The translations under genes were made by a program, and so were the position numbers. This document shows, piece by piece, positions 41,683-50,627 of a stretch of 64,000 bases of DNA. Each line of letters opens with the position of its first letter. Position 1 is the stretch's first letter. The notes beneath the pieces were generated by a model, which was given only the letters and a program-made list of their open reading frames with translations, made no database searches and had not been told where the DNA came from. The stretch spans positions 1 to 64,000 of the forward strand of contig NZ_JADKYX010000004.1 in the NCBI RefSeq assembly GCF_016093545.1, in the 5' to 3' direction. This DNA comes from Massilia rhizosphaerae. Its GTDB lineage: Bacteria > Pseudomonadota > Gammaproteobacteria > Burkholderiales > Burkholderiaceae_D.

Positions 41683-44328
41683 TTATCGGTTGGCCGCGAT
41701 CGCGGCCAGTTGCTGGGTCAGGTAACTTTGCGTGCTTTGCATCGACGAGATCATCGTGTCGAGCGAGGTAAATTGGGCGCGGTACATCGCTTCCACCTGG
41801 GTCAGGTGCTGGCTGAACTGGTCGCGCTGCTGGGCCACCCTCTTGATGCTGGCGTTCAGGCCGTCGGTCTTGCTGGCCAGCAGGCTGTTCTTGCCGGTAA
41901 AGCTCGCGGCCAGGTTCGTGAGCGCATAGGCATAACCTTGCGAGAACGACACGGTGCCGCGGTCGCCGACGGTGCCGCTGCCGACGGTGAGCTGGATGCC
42001 GGCCGCCTTCGAACCGTCGGCCGCGGTCAGCACCTGGCCGTTGCCCGTCGCCGCGACGCCGCCGATGGTGCCTTGGACGTCGGTGCCGACGGCCGGCGTG
42101 GCCGCGCCGAAGATGTCGCTGACCAGCGTGCCGGTGACACTGGCGATCGAGATGTTCGAGGCCGAGCCGTACTTGCTCGACGAGATCGCCAGGTGGCCGG
42201 TGCCGTCGATCGACGTCTGGACGCTGTCGCCGGCCGACGAAAACGTGCTGTTGCCGTTGATGGCCGCGCGCAGCATCGACGACAGCTGGTCGTTGGTATA
42301 GGTGCCGGCCGCGATCTGGATGTTCTGGACCTTGCTGTCGGTGACCGGGTCGGTCTGGTTCAACGTGACGGTCCACGTCGTGTTCGAGGCGATCGTCGTC
42401 GAGCCGGACAGCGCATTGGCGCTCGTCAGCGTGCCCTGGGTCGCCATCTGCGTGATGCTGACGGCGTATTCGCCCGGCTGCGTGGCGGCGCCCGACTTGT
42501 TGTACGTGATGCCGCCGTCGCTGGCCGAGCCGGCCGCCGCGAACAGGCCCGCGATGTCGTTGAAATTGGTGGAGATGGCCGTGCCGAGCTTGCCGGAATC
42601 GACCGTCATGCTGCCGTCCTGCGCGAACGAGATGCCGACCTGGGTCAGGTTCGTCATATTGCTGTCCAGGCCCGCGACCGACGCGCCGAGCGCGCGCCGC
42701 AGCTGGGTCTGGATTGCGCGCACGGCCGAGTCGCCCTGCAGCACGGCGCCCGTCTTGGTGGTCGGATCGTACGCGGTCAGCTTCGAGATCGTCGAGTTCA
42801 TGTCGTTATAGGCCTTCACGAAGCCGTTGATCGCGGTCGACACGGTGCTCGTGTCCTGGGCGACCGTCAACGTCGTGCTGCCGGTCGTGTTCAGGTCCAT
42901 GCTGACGCCCTGCACGACGTCGCTCACGGTCGTGCTGGCGCTCGAGACGGCGATGCCGTTCATGGTCAGCTTGGTGTCCTGCGCGCCGCTCGTCTGCGTC
43001 AGGTTCTGCGTGCCGCCCGGGTCGTAGCCCAGCAGGCTGGCGATGCCGGCGTTGACGGGGCCGCCGTTGGCGCCGTCGACGCTGATCTTCATCGACGATT
43101 TCTCGCCCGTCTTGTTCGACGTGACCACGAGGTGGTAGGGGCTGGCGCTGCCGTCCGACACGATGGTCGCGGTCACGCCGACATTGGCCTTGTTGATGGC
43201 GTCGCGGATGCCCTGCAGGGTCTGGTCCTTGGTGTCCAGCGTGACGGTGCCGCTGGCCTGGGCGCCGTCCTGCACGAAGCTGGCGCCGATATGGCTGCCG
43301 GCGCTGCCCGCCGTCAGGCCCGCCGCGGCCGGGGCGTTGCCGCCGATGACGATCTGGCTGCCGTCCGCCGAGCTCAGGGTCACGCCGGCCGTGGTGGTGT
43401 TGTCCGAACCCGTGTTGGCGGCGGTGCTCGCGAGGCCGATGCCGCCCGTGACGGTGCCGCTGACCGCTTCCTTGATGTCGATGTTGGAGCCGTCGGCCGC
43501 GAAGAATTGCAGGTTGCCGCCCGCGGCCGTGCCGGTCATGGTGATATTGGCGGCCGCCAGCCCGTCCTTGACGCCGGTGGTGGCGAGCGCCGCGTCGATC
43601 GACGCCGCCGTCACGGTCGTGCTGCCGGTCGACGAATCGATGGTGACGCCGCCCACCGACAGGGCGTAGCTGCCGCCGCTGGCGACCGTGACGTCGCCGA
43701 AGCCGCTGAACAGCGTGGCCGACGTGGTCGTGGTGCCGGCCTTGGCGGTGACGCCCGTCGTGCTCGTTACGTCGTTGATGACCTGCGCCAGGTCGCGTGC
43801 GCTGCGCGTCGTGCCGTTGGTGCTGATCGCGGTGCCGTTGATGGTCAGCGAGCCGGACGCGATGCCTGACGCGGCCGTGCTGGCGCCCAGCACGCTGCCC
43901 GCGACGCCGAACGTGCCGCCGCTGACGCTGCCGAACTGGAACGTCAGGGTGGTCGCGCTGCCGTCGCCGATCTGCGTGCCCGTGCCGGCCTGGCCGCCCG
44001 TCATCAGGCTCTGCGCCTGGGCGAGCTGGCTCACGTTGATCTTGTACTTGCCGGGCACCGCACCGGTGCTGGCGGTGGCGCTCAGGAGGGCGTCGTTGCT
44101 GGACTTGGCGGTGAGCGCGCTGAAGGTGTTCGTGGAGTTCAGGGTGGACAGCGCACTCTGGAAAGCGCCGACGGCCGAACTCACCTGGCCATACGCCTGC
44201 AGCTTGCCTTGGTACACCCCGGTCTTCATGTCGTAGTTGGACAGGGGCTGCGACTCGGCCGCCATCAGCTTGCTGACGAGACCGTTGACGTCGAGACCGG
44301 ATCCAATACCAGGTGAGCTGATTCCCAC
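41683..44328 (-). CDS. fliD: Flagellar filament cap protein FliD, long form
   Basis: An 881-residue filament cap, nearly twice the enterobacterial length. FliD_N (about 8-105: SPGIGSGLDVNGLVSKLMAA) and the C-terminal coil (YRAQFTSLDTMISSMQSTQS, YLTQQLAAIAANR) are intact. Between them are flagellin-IN-type motifs (ARDLAQVINDVTSTTGVTAK at about 165; TLQGIRDAINKANVGVTATI at about 370) and a beta-rich block at about 600-800, all rich in Thr, Ser, Gly and Ala. The start is GTG with GGAG upstream. It is read from its own FliA promoter. Confidence 0.93.
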   Translation of the reverse strand: MGISSPGIGSGLDVNGLVSKLMAAESQPLSNYDMKTGVYQGKLQAYGQVSSAVGAFQSALSTLNSTNTFSALTAKSSNDALLSATASTGAVPGKYKINVSQLAQAQSLMTGGQAGTGTQIGDGSATTLTFQFGSVSGGTFGVAGSVLGASTAASGIASGSLTINGTAISTNGTTRSARDLAQVINDVTSTTGVTAKAGTTTTSATLFSGFGDVTVASGGSYALSVGGVTIDSSTGSTTVTAASIDAALATTGVKDGLAAANITMTGTAAGGNLQFFAADGSNIDIKEAVSGTVTGGIGLASTAANTGSDNTTTAGVTLSSADGSQIVIGGNAPAAAGLTAGSAGSHIGASFVQDGAQASGTVTLDTKDQTLQGIRDAINKANVGVTATIVSDGSASPYHLVVTSNKTGEKSSMKISVDGANGGPVNAGIASLLGYDPGGTQNLTQTSGAQDTKLTMNGIAVSSASTTVSDVVQGVSMDLNTTGSTTLTVAQDTSTVSTAINGFVKAYNDMNSTISKLTAYDPTTKTGAVLQGDSAVRAIQTQLRRALGASVAGLDSNMTNLTQVGISFAQDGSMTVDSGKLGTAISTNFNDIAGLFAAAGSASDGGITYNKSGAATQPGEYAVSITQMATQGTLTSANALSGSTTIASNTTWTVTLNQTDPVTDSKVQNIQIAAGTYTNDQLSSMLRAAINGNSTFSSAGDSVQTSIDGTGHLAISSSKYGSASNISIASVTGTLVSDIFGAATPAVGTDVQGTIGGVAATGNGQVLTAADGSKAAGIQLTVGSGTVGDRGTVSFSQGYAYALTNLAASFTGKNSLLASKTDGLNASIKRVAQQRDQFSQHLTQVEAMYRAQFTSLDTMISSMQSTQSYLTQQLAAIAANR

Positions 44329-44361
44329 TTGTTTCTCCTGTGAAAGCGATAATGTAAGTTA

Positions 44362-44388
44362 TTATCGACAGAAGCAAACCGGACTTGA
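44362..44388 (-). promoter_or_regulatory. FliA (sigma-28) promoter of the fliD operon
   Basis: Minus strand: TCAAGTCC (44388-44381), 11 nt, GTCGATAA (44369-44362). The -10 box differs from GCCGATAA at one base and the -35 box is of the TCAAG type known from Pseudomonas FliA promoters. It lies about 33 nt before the fliD GTG codon and should also serve fliS, fliT, the FliK-like gene, the FlhB-like gene and ycgR. Confidence 0.85.
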
Positions 44389-44467
44389 GAGTGGGAAACA
44401 TGCGTTATTTCCGTGCCCGGCGATTCGGGTGGAACTAACGTGAGCGGGAAGATAATAAAAGAACGTC

Positions 44468-44491
44468 AAGCGCGGGCGTGGGCCCGCGCTT
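44468..44491 (-). terminator. Possible terminator after flaG
   Basis: AAGCGCGGGC (44468-44477) and GCCCGCGCTT (44482-44491) form a perfect 10-bp stem with a 4-nt loop, 25 nt after the flaG stop. In the direction of flaG the following bases are GACGTTCTTTT, a weak U-run. Confidence 0.6.
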
Positions 44492-44516
44492 CACGAAAGA
44501 CGCAGCCACGGGACGT

Positions 44517-44879
44517 TCAGGCCGTCTGGTTGATGAGCAGGCCCTGCTGCACCTTGTCGATCGACTTGTCGAGCGATTTGGCGATCTGCAGCGCTTCCTT
44601 GGACGGAATCTGCCGCACGACCTCCTTGGTGTTCTGGTCGATCACCTTGACCACGATGTCCTTGCTGTCCTCGTCGATCGAGAATTGCAGGCTCTGCGTC
44701 GAGCCCAGCATGGCATCGTTCATCTTCTTGACGGCGGCCGACACGTCCTCGTGCGACGGCTGGGCGTCGGCGGGCTTGCTCTTGCCGGGCGTGTCGGTCG
44801 CACCCACCGAAGCCGCCGGCAGGGGCGAGCGGTCGTCCACGCGGGGAGCGGCGGATGAACCCACTGGTTGAATGTTCAT
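44517..44879 (-). CDS. flaG: Flagellar protein FlaG
   Basis: A 120-residue FlaG family protein linked to filament length. The first half is disordered (Pro, Ala, Ser, Asp); the conserved half reads LQFSIDEDSKDIVVKVIDQN, TKEVVRQIPSKEALQIAKSL. ATG at 44879 has AGGGA 6 nt before it; the ATG two codons earlier is too close. It lies between fliC and fliD as in many proteobacteria. Confidence 0.92.
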   Translation of the reverse strand: MNIQPVGSSAAPRVDDRSPLPAASVGATDTPGKSKPADAQPSHEDVSAAVKKMNDAMLGSTQSLQFSIDEDSKDIVVKVIDQNTKEVVRQIPSKEALQIAKSLDKSIDKVQQGLLINQTA

Positions 44880-44892
44880 GATCATTCCCTAG

Positions 44893-44929
44893 CAAAAATT
44901 CCTCGGCTGAATTACTCCAGCCGAGGAAT
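44893..44929 (-). terminator. Intrinsic terminator of fliC
   Basis: Stem ATTCCTCGGCTG / CAGCCGAGGAAT (44898-44909 with 44918-44929, 12 bp, 8-nt loop), followed on the minus strand by TTTTTG. It lies 37 nt after the fliC stop and before flaG, so flaG is read by read-through or a weak promoter. Confidence 0.9.
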
Positions 44930-44965
44930 CACTTTACACCGCAAGCGGAGGCTTTACATTACCGA

Positions 44966-46432
44966 TTAGCCACGCAGCAGCGACAGGACACCGTTCGGCA
45001 GCGAGTTCGCCTGGGCCAGCATCGACGTACCGGCCTGTTGCAGGATCTGGCCGCGGGTCATGTTCGCGGTTTCCGAGGCGAAGTCGGTGTCGACGATGCG
45101 GCTCTTCGATGCCGACAGGTTCTGGTTGGTCGACTGCAGGTTCGAGATCGTCGAATCGAAACGCGACTGCAGTGCGCCCAGCTGCGAGCGCTGGTCGTCG
45201 ACTTTGGACAGGGCTGCGTCGGCGATCTTGATCGCTTGCTGAGCGCCGTCGAAGGTGCTGACGTCGATGTCGGAGACTTTTTTCAGGTCCGACGAACCCT
45301 GCATGCCCCAGCCGCTGGTGTCAGTGGTCGAAAAGCTCGCCGACGAGTCCAGGGTGATCGTACCCTTGGCAACGGCGTCGACGGCGTTGCCCAGCGGCGT
45401 GGTGGTGCCCGAGGCGGTGCCGTCGGCCTTGTATGCCTCCAGAGTCGCGCTGGCGGTGACGTCGGTCGAGTTGTTGGTCAACTTGATGTCGCTGCCGTTG
45501 GCGTTCGTCAGCTTCACGCCCTTTGAGGTGGCATCATAGGACGCGGTCACGCCCGTCTTGGCGCTCTGCGTATTGAAGGCGCTGATCGCGGCGGCGTAGG
45601 CGTCGGCGTCACCGGCGGCACCAACCTGGAACGACACGTTGACCGGGCTCTTGGTCGGATCGTTATCCGAGACGACGGCGAACGTGAACGACACGGGGTT
45701 GCCGCCCGACAGGTCGGCCTTCAGCAGGGTGTTCGTTTGGGCCGAGGCGGTCACGCCCGTCGAGCCGGATACGTCGTTGATCTGCCCGACGGCGGTCTTC
45801 GCGGAGATGTCGGCATCGAAAGTGATTTTCTTCGAACCCGACGAGCCGTTGATGGTCAGGTCGCCGGTCGCAACCGCGTTGGTGGCGGCGGTCGCCAGGC
45901 CGTCCTTGACTTCCGTGTTGTTGCCGTAGGTCCCGGTCGTGAAGTTCGAGCCGGTCATCGAGATCAGCTGGTTGGCGTTGGCGCCGACCTGGAAGTTGGC
46001 GGTGCCCATCGTGCCGTCCAGCAGGTTCTGGCCGTTGAACTGGGTGGTGGTGGCGACGCGGTTCAGTTCCGCGGTCAGCTGCGACACTTCGGTCTGCAGG
46101 GCCTTGCGGTCGCTGGACGAGTTCGAGGCATTCGAGGATTGCACGGCCAGCTGGCGGATACGCTGCAGCATGTCGCTCGAGCTGGACAGGGCGCCTTCGG
46201 CCGTCTGGGCCATCGACACGCCGTCGTTCGCGTTGCGGACTGCCTGGTCCATGCCCTTGATCTGCGAATTCATGCGGTCGGAGATGGCGAGGCCGGCGGC
46301 GTCGTCTTTGGCGCTGTTGATGCGCAGGCCCGACGACAGGCGCTGGATCGAGGTGTTGAGCGAGTTTTGCGATGCTGCGAGGTTGCGCTGGGCGTTCAGG
46401 GATGCAACGTTGGTATTGATAACGGACGACAT
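44966..46432 (-). CDS. fliC: Flagellin
   Basis: A 488-residue filament subunit. N-terminal D0/D1: SSVINTNVASLNAQRNLAAS, TSIQRLSSGLRINSAKDDAA, GLAISDRMNSQIKGMDQAVR. C-terminal D1/D0: SAQ-type sequence LGALQSRFDSTISNLQSTNQ and GTSMLAQANSLPNGVLSLLR. The central domain has an IN motif (AVGQINDVSGSTGVTASAQT). Start at 46432 follows GGAGAG; the longer frame is not used. It is a single flagellin gene in this window, read from a FliA promoter and closed by a strong terminator. Confidence 0.98.
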   Translation of the reverse strand: MSSVINTNVASLNAQRNLAASQNSLNTSIQRLSSGLRINSAKDDAAGLAISDRMNSQIKGMDQAVRNANDGVSMAQTAEGALSSSSDMLQRIRQLAVQSSNASNSSSDRKALQTEVSQLTAELNRVATTTQFNGQNLLDGTMGTANFQVGANANQLISMTGSNFTTGTYGNNTEVKDGLATAATNAVATGDLTINGSSGSKKITFDADISAKTAVGQINDVSGSTGVTASAQTNTLLKADLSGGNPVSFTFAVVSDNDPTKSPVNVSFQVGAAGDADAYAAAISAFNTQSAKTGVTASYDATSKGVKLTNANGSDIKLTNNSTDVTASATLEAYKADGTASGTTTPLGNAVDAVAKGTITLDSSASFSTTDTSGWGMQGSSDLKKVSDIDVSTFDGAQQAIKIADAALSKVDDQRSQLGALQSRFDSTISNLQSTNQNLSASKSRIVDTDFASETANMTRGQILQQAGTSMLAQANSLPNGVLSLLRG

Positions 46433-46533
46433 GGTGTCTCTCCAGACTGGTCTTACGGGGCGTGGCGACGTGCCACTCGATTCACTTTGGTCTGCCACGC
46501 TGTTTTGTGACATTCAAACCGCTGTTGATTCAG

Positions 46534-46560
46534 GTAACGGTGCTCTACGGCAAAAGTTTA
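46534..46560 (-). promoter_or_regulatory. FliA (sigma-28) promoter of fliC
   Basis: Minus strand: TAAACTTT (46560-46553), 11 nt, ACCGTTAC (46541-46534). The boxes differ from consensus at one and three bases, but spacing and place (about 100 nt before the start codon) fit. The rest of the region 46433-46724 has an AT-rich tract near 46640-46670 and no gene. Confidence 0.78.
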
Positions 46561-46724
46561 GAGGGGTAGAGCGAAAAAATTTGAAGTTTTTGTGTCGGCC
46601 GCTTGGGCTGGCTTGCCTTGGCGGCGTCGAATCCGGGAACTTTAGGGTGAAAAAAAATTTATTTTCCTGTGGTGTCGAGCGTGCATCGATAACGCCCTGG
46701 CAATGCAGGGCGTCCGCGCGGCCG

Positions 46725-48296
46725 TCAATCCGCCACCACCACCCGGTTCTTCCCGCTCTGCTTGGCCTGGTACATGGCCTTGTCCGCGCGCGCCACCAGG
46801 CTCGCCTGGTCCTCGTTCTGGCGGCGCAGGGCCACGCCGCACGAGAACGTGATCAGCATCTTCTCGTTTTCGTGCAGGAAGAAGTGCCGGGTCAGTTCGC
46901 GCTGCACGCGCACCATTGCGCTTGACGCCGCCTCGACATTCGTTTCCGGCAACAGGATGAGGAATTCCTCGCCGCCGAAGCGGGCGATCACGTCCATCGA
47001 GCGCAGCGTGTCCCGCACGACCTTCACCAGGTGGCGCAGCGCATTGTCGCCGGCCAGGTGGCCATAGGTGTCGTTGAGTTTCTTGAAATTGTCCAGGTCG
47101 AGCAGGGCCACGCACAGCGGCGTGCCGCGGCGGTCGGCGCGCGCGCTTTCGCGCTCGAACACGTCGTCCAGGCCGCGACGGTTGAGGCTGCCCGTCAGCT
47201 GGTCTTCGCGCACCAGTTCGCTCATATGCTGCAGCTTCGCTTCCAGGTCGCGGATGCGCGCCTCCGCTTCCTGCACCTCCTGGTGCGCGGCCAGCATGCG
47301 GTCGCGCGAGGCCATCGCTTCGGCCTGCACGAGCTTCGTCTCGCGCAGCACTTCCTCCAGCACCTCGTTCAGTTCCTCGATGTTGCCGGCTTCGCGGATG
47401 CGCTCGGAAAAGCCGCCGATCTTGGCGTGGAAGTCCCCGGTCGACGCCGCCACCGAGCCGAGCCGGTCGATGAACGTCATCATCATGTTCTTGACGGTCG
47501 CCTTGACGTCCGCGATGCCGTGCTTCAGCTGGCCCTGCTTATAAATGACGTCCTTCAGGCTGCGCGTGGCGTCTTCCAGCGCGCGGTGGTCGAGCGGGCC
47601 GCCGATGAGATCTTGCACGGCGGCGATCTGACCGCGCATCCAGCTGTCGTCGTCCAGCAGTTCCGACACGTTTTCCAGCAGCAGCTTGAACAGGCGCAGC
47701 AGCAGCTCCTGCTGCTCGGCCGTGTCGCCGCTCTTGAGTTCGATCTGGTAGCACAGGTCTTTCAGGCGCCCGGCGATTTCCTGCAGCGCATCTTCGCCGT
47801 GCGCGCTCTTGACGGCGGCGCCCAGCGATTCCGCTTCGGCGGACAGGTTCGGCGTGCCCGACAGCAGCGATGCGACGGCGAACGTGAGCGTGCGGCTGAG
47901 CAGGTCGCGCAGCAGCTTCGCTTCGCCATCGTCGGCGCCCAGTCCGAGGACGGGGTGGGTGTGGCGGCGCAGGTGTTTTTCGGCCAGTTGCGACAGCAGG
48001 CGCGCATAGCCGTCCCAGTCGCGCTGCTTGACGGCGCGGTTGAAGCGGGCGCCGAAGTCGGCCAGTTCGCCCGGCGTGTCGGCCAGCTTGTGCGCGAAGC
48101 CGGACAGCACGTTTTCCGCGCCCGGATCGAGCGCAGGCGGCGGCAGGACGTCGACGCCTGCAATTTCGTTATAGATCTCGCGGTAGGCGTCGGGCGTCGG
48201 CGCGATGCGCCGCGTGGCGAGCCGGCGGAACGCTTCGCGCGCGATTTCCGCGGGATTCAGGCCGGGAGGCCCCGGCGGGCGTTGTGAGCTGGACAT
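46725..48296 (-). CDS. Soluble diguanylate cyclase (GGEEF)
   Basis: A 523-residue cytoplasmic protein. The N-terminal 340 residues are helical, without membrane segments, and end in a long coiled coil (about 315-360). The GGDEF domain (about 370-520) has an active signature RFGGEEF near 440 and the RxxD inhibition site (RSMD) five residues before it, so it should make c-di-GMP with product feedback. It lies next to fliC. Its output could act on YcgR encoded nearby. The N-terminal sensor type is not recognised. Confidence 0.88.
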   Translation of the reverse strand: MSSSQRPPGPPGLNPAEIAREAFRRLATRRIAPTPDAYREIYNEIAGVDVLPPPALDPGAENVLSGFAHKLADTPGELADFGARFNRAVKQRDWDGYARLLSQLAEKHLRRHTHPVLGLGADDGEAKLLRDLLSRTLTFAVASLLSGTPNLSAEAESLGAAVKSAHGEDALQEIAGRLKDLCYQIELKSGDTAEQQELLLRLFKLLLENVSELLDDDSWMRGQIAAVQDLIGGPLDHRALEDATRSLKDVIYKQGQLKHGIADVKATVKNMMMTFIDRLGSVAASTGDFHAKIGGFSERIREAGNIEELNEVLEEVLRETKLVQAEAMASRDRMLAAHQEVQEAEARIRDLEAKLQHMSELVREDQLTGSLNRRGLDDVFERESARADRRGTPLCVALLDLDNFKKLNDTYGHLAGDNALRHLVKVVRDTLRSMDVIARFGGEEFLILLPETNVEAASSAMVRVQRELTRHFFLHENEKMLITFSCGVALRRQNEDQASLVARADKAMYQAKQSGKNRVVVAD

Positions 48297-48412
48297 TTTG
48301 GACGTTGCAATATGGAATTCTTATTGTCACCATGGTAAGCCGCCGACAAAAAATCAAACCGTTGAACAAGCGCGTAATTACCATTCAGTCTTATGAACTG
48401 TAATGACAATTC

Positions 48413-48470
48413 GGTGGGCACGGGGTGCTCACCCTACAGGCTCAGTAGGGTGGGCGGCCTCCGCCCACGC
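48413..48470. repeat. GTGGGCAC-family palindromic doublet
   Basis: GGTGGGCACGGGGTGCTCAC...CTAC and GTAGGGTGGGCGGCCTCCGC..CAC form two hairpins in opposite orientation within 58 bp. It lies 8 nt after the stop codon of the response regulator, before the cyclase gene. Confidence 0.8.
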
Positions 48471-48477
48471 GTAACGC

Positions 48478-49125
48478 TCAGTCGATGAGCTGGTTGCGAA
48501 TCGCATAATGCGTCAGCTCCGCACTGGTCTTGAGCTTCATCTTGGCCAGCAGGCGCGAGCGGTATTCGCTGACCGTCTTCACCGACAGCGAGAGTTCGCG
48601 CGCGATCTCGCTGACGGTCTTGCCGGAGGCGATCATGGTGAGGGTCTGGTATTCGCGGTCGGACAGCGCCTCGTGCACGGGCGCGTCGTGGTTCTCGCCC
48701 AGCTGGGCCGCCAGCACCTGGGCCAGCTGCGCGCTGACGTAGCGCTGGCCGCCGGCCACCTGGCGGATCGCGTTGACGAGTTCCTTCGGCGCGCTCTGCT
48801 TCGTCAGGTAGCCGGCGGCGCCCGCCTTCAGCGAGCGGATGGCGTACTGGTCCTCGCGGTGCATGGACAGCATCAGCACGGCCAGTTCCGGCTTCTCGCT
48901 CTTGATCTGCTTGAGCACTTCGATGCCGTTGCGGTCGGGCAGGGAGATGTCGAGCAGCATCACGTTGCAGCGCGATTTGCGGAACAGCTTGATGGCGTCG
49001 AGGCCGGTCTCGGCTTCGCCCGCCACGACGATGTCGCGCTGTTCGGCGAGGATTTGCTTGAGGCCTTCACGTACGATGGCGTGATCGTCTGCAATAAAAA
49101 CGCGGATGCTGGCTTTTTCTGTCAT
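48478..49125 (-). CDS. NarL/FixJ-type response regulator
   Basis: A 215-residue two-domain regulator. The receiver (about 8-125) has the acidic pair ADDHAIVREGL, the phospho-acceptor in LLDISLPDRNG, Thr/Ser region LMLSMH and Lys in YLTKQSAPKEL. The LuxR-type helix-turn-helix (about 148-210) has LSDREYQTLTMIASGKTVSE and IARELSLSVKTVSEYRSRLL. It overlaps the kinase gene by ATGA (49122-49125), so the two form a pair. DNA targets are unknown. Confidence 0.93.
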   Translation of the reverse strand: MTEKASIRVFIADDHAIVREGLKQILAEQRDIVVAGEAETGLDAIKLFRKSRCNVMLLDISLPDRNGIEVLKQIKSEKPELAVLMLSMHREDQYAIRSLKAGAAGYLTKQSAPKELVNAIRQVAGGQRYVSAQLAQVLAAQLGENHDAPVHEALSDREYQTLTMIASGKTVSEIARELSLSVKTVSEYRSRLLAKMKLKTSAELTHYAIRNQLID

Positions 49126-50612
49126 GCTCGGGTGGATTCGCTGCGTGCGGCCGCGGGGGCGGCCAGCCTGATCTTGACGACGACCATCGTGCCACCTCCG
49201 GGCGCCTGCGACAAGCCGAGCGTGCCGCCCAGCGCGCGGGCGCGTTCGCTCATGCCGCGCAGGCCGAACGACTGGGGCTTGAGGCGGTCGGCGGGCGTGA
49301 TGCCGCGGCCATTATCGCAGATGGAGAGCGTCAGGTGCTGGCGCAGGCGGCGCAGGCTGATCGTCACGCGCGTGGCCCCCGCATGCTTGGCGATGTTCGT
49401 CAGCGCTTCCTGGACGATGCGGAACAGCGTGGCCGCCTGGTCCGGGGCGAGGTCGATTTCGCGGTCGGCGCTGCGGAACATGCAGGCGATGCCCATCTGC
49501 TTTTCGAATTCGCGCGCCTGCCACTCGAGCGCGGCGACCAGTCCCAGGTCGAGCGTGCTCGGGCGCAGGTCCAGCGAGATGCGGTGCACGGCCTCGATCG
49601 TGCGGTCGACGAGGTCGTCCAGGTAATCGGCCTTGTCGCGCAGGGCCGCATCGTCCGGCAGGCGCGCGGCCAGCATGGCCAGCGCCATCTTGATCGCCGT
49701 GAGGTTGCCGCCCAGGTCGTCGTGGATCTCGCGCGCGATGCGGGCCCGTTCCTGTTCCTTGACCTGCTGGATATGGTCCGTCAGCTCGGCCAGGCGGGCG
49801 CGCGAACGCCGCGTTTCTTCCTGCTCCAGCTTGCTCGCGGTGACGTTCGTCATGATGCCGTCCCACTGGATGCCGCCGCCGTCCAGCGGCAGCGGCGTGG
49901 CGCGCAGGCTGATCCACTTGACGTCGTTCCAGGCCTCGACGCAGATGCGGCCTTCCCAATTCCACGCGGCCAGCGCCGCCTTCGACGCCGCCATCGCGTC
50001 CTGCCAGCCCTTGCGGTCCTCGGGCAGGATCAGGCGCACGAAACGCTCCGGATCCTGTTGCAGCTCGGATACCGACAGGCCCAGCAACGCCATGCATCCT
50101 TCGCTCAGGTAGGGGTAGGCCATGGTGCCGTCGGCATGCAGCACGAACTGGTAGACGAGGCCGGGCGTGTGGTTGACGACGGCGTCGAAGCGCGCCTGGT
50201 ATTGTTCGAGCGCCATGCCGGCCGCCAGTTCCAGCGACAGATCGTCGCCGATCGCGAGGATCAGCGTGCGGCCGTCGCGCACGATGCGCAGGTAGCACAG
50301 CCTGATCGGATAACTGCTGCCGTCGGCGCGGCGGTGGCGGGTGCGCAGGCTGACCTGGTCGCCGATCTCCTCGCCCAGCGATGCCAGCAGCGCGACGAGC
50401 TCGTCCCGGCCGACCTGGGGCGCAAGGTCGAGCGGCGTCATGTCGCATAACGCCTTGAGCTCGTAGCCGAGGTTGCGGCGCGCGGCCTGATTGACGTCGA
50501 CGAGGTGCAACGTGTCGGCGTCGAACAGATAGATTTCCGTGGCGGACGCCTGCATCGCGGGGGCGAGGATGGGCGCGGGGGCGGGGCTGGAAGTGTCTGG
50601 ACTCATGTTCAT
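49122..50612 (-). CDS. Soluble PAS histidine kinase (HisKA_3 type)
   Basis: A 496-residue cytoplasmic sensor kinase with no membrane segment. Two PAS domains are visible (about 22-135 and 145-265). The dimerisation/H-box is ERARIAREIHDDLGGNLTAI (about 293), of the NarX/DegS type. The ATPase domain has ALTNIAKHAGATRV, ICDNGRGI and FGLRGMSERARALGG. It passes phosphate to the regulator at 48478-49125. The signal is unknown; it must be cytoplasmic or membrane-diffusible. Confidence 0.92.
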   Translation of the reverse strand: MNMSPDTSSPAPAPILAPAMQASATEIYLFDADTLHLVDVNQAARRNLGYELKALCDMTPLDLAPQVGRDELVALLASLGEEIGDQVSLRTRHRRADGSSYPIRLCYLRIVRDGRTLILAIGDDLSLELAAGMALEQYQARFDAVVNHTPGLVYQFVLHADGTMAYPYLSEGCMALLGLSVSELQQDPERFVRLILPEDRKGWQDAMAASKAALAAWNWEGRICVEAWNDVKWISLRATPLPLDGGGIQWDGIMTNVTASKLEQEETRRSRARLAELTDHIQQVKEQERARIAREIHDDLGGNLTAIKMALAMLAARLPDDAALRDKADYLDDLVDRTIEAVHRISLDLRPSTLDLGLVAALEWQAREFEKQMGIACMFRSADREIDLAPDQAATLFRIVQEALTNIAKHAGATRVTISLRRLRQHLTLSICDNGRGITPADRLKPQSFGLRGMSERARALGGTLGLSQAPGGGTMVVVKIRLAAPAAARSESTRA

Positions 50613-50627
50613 GTCATTGTCGGTCGG

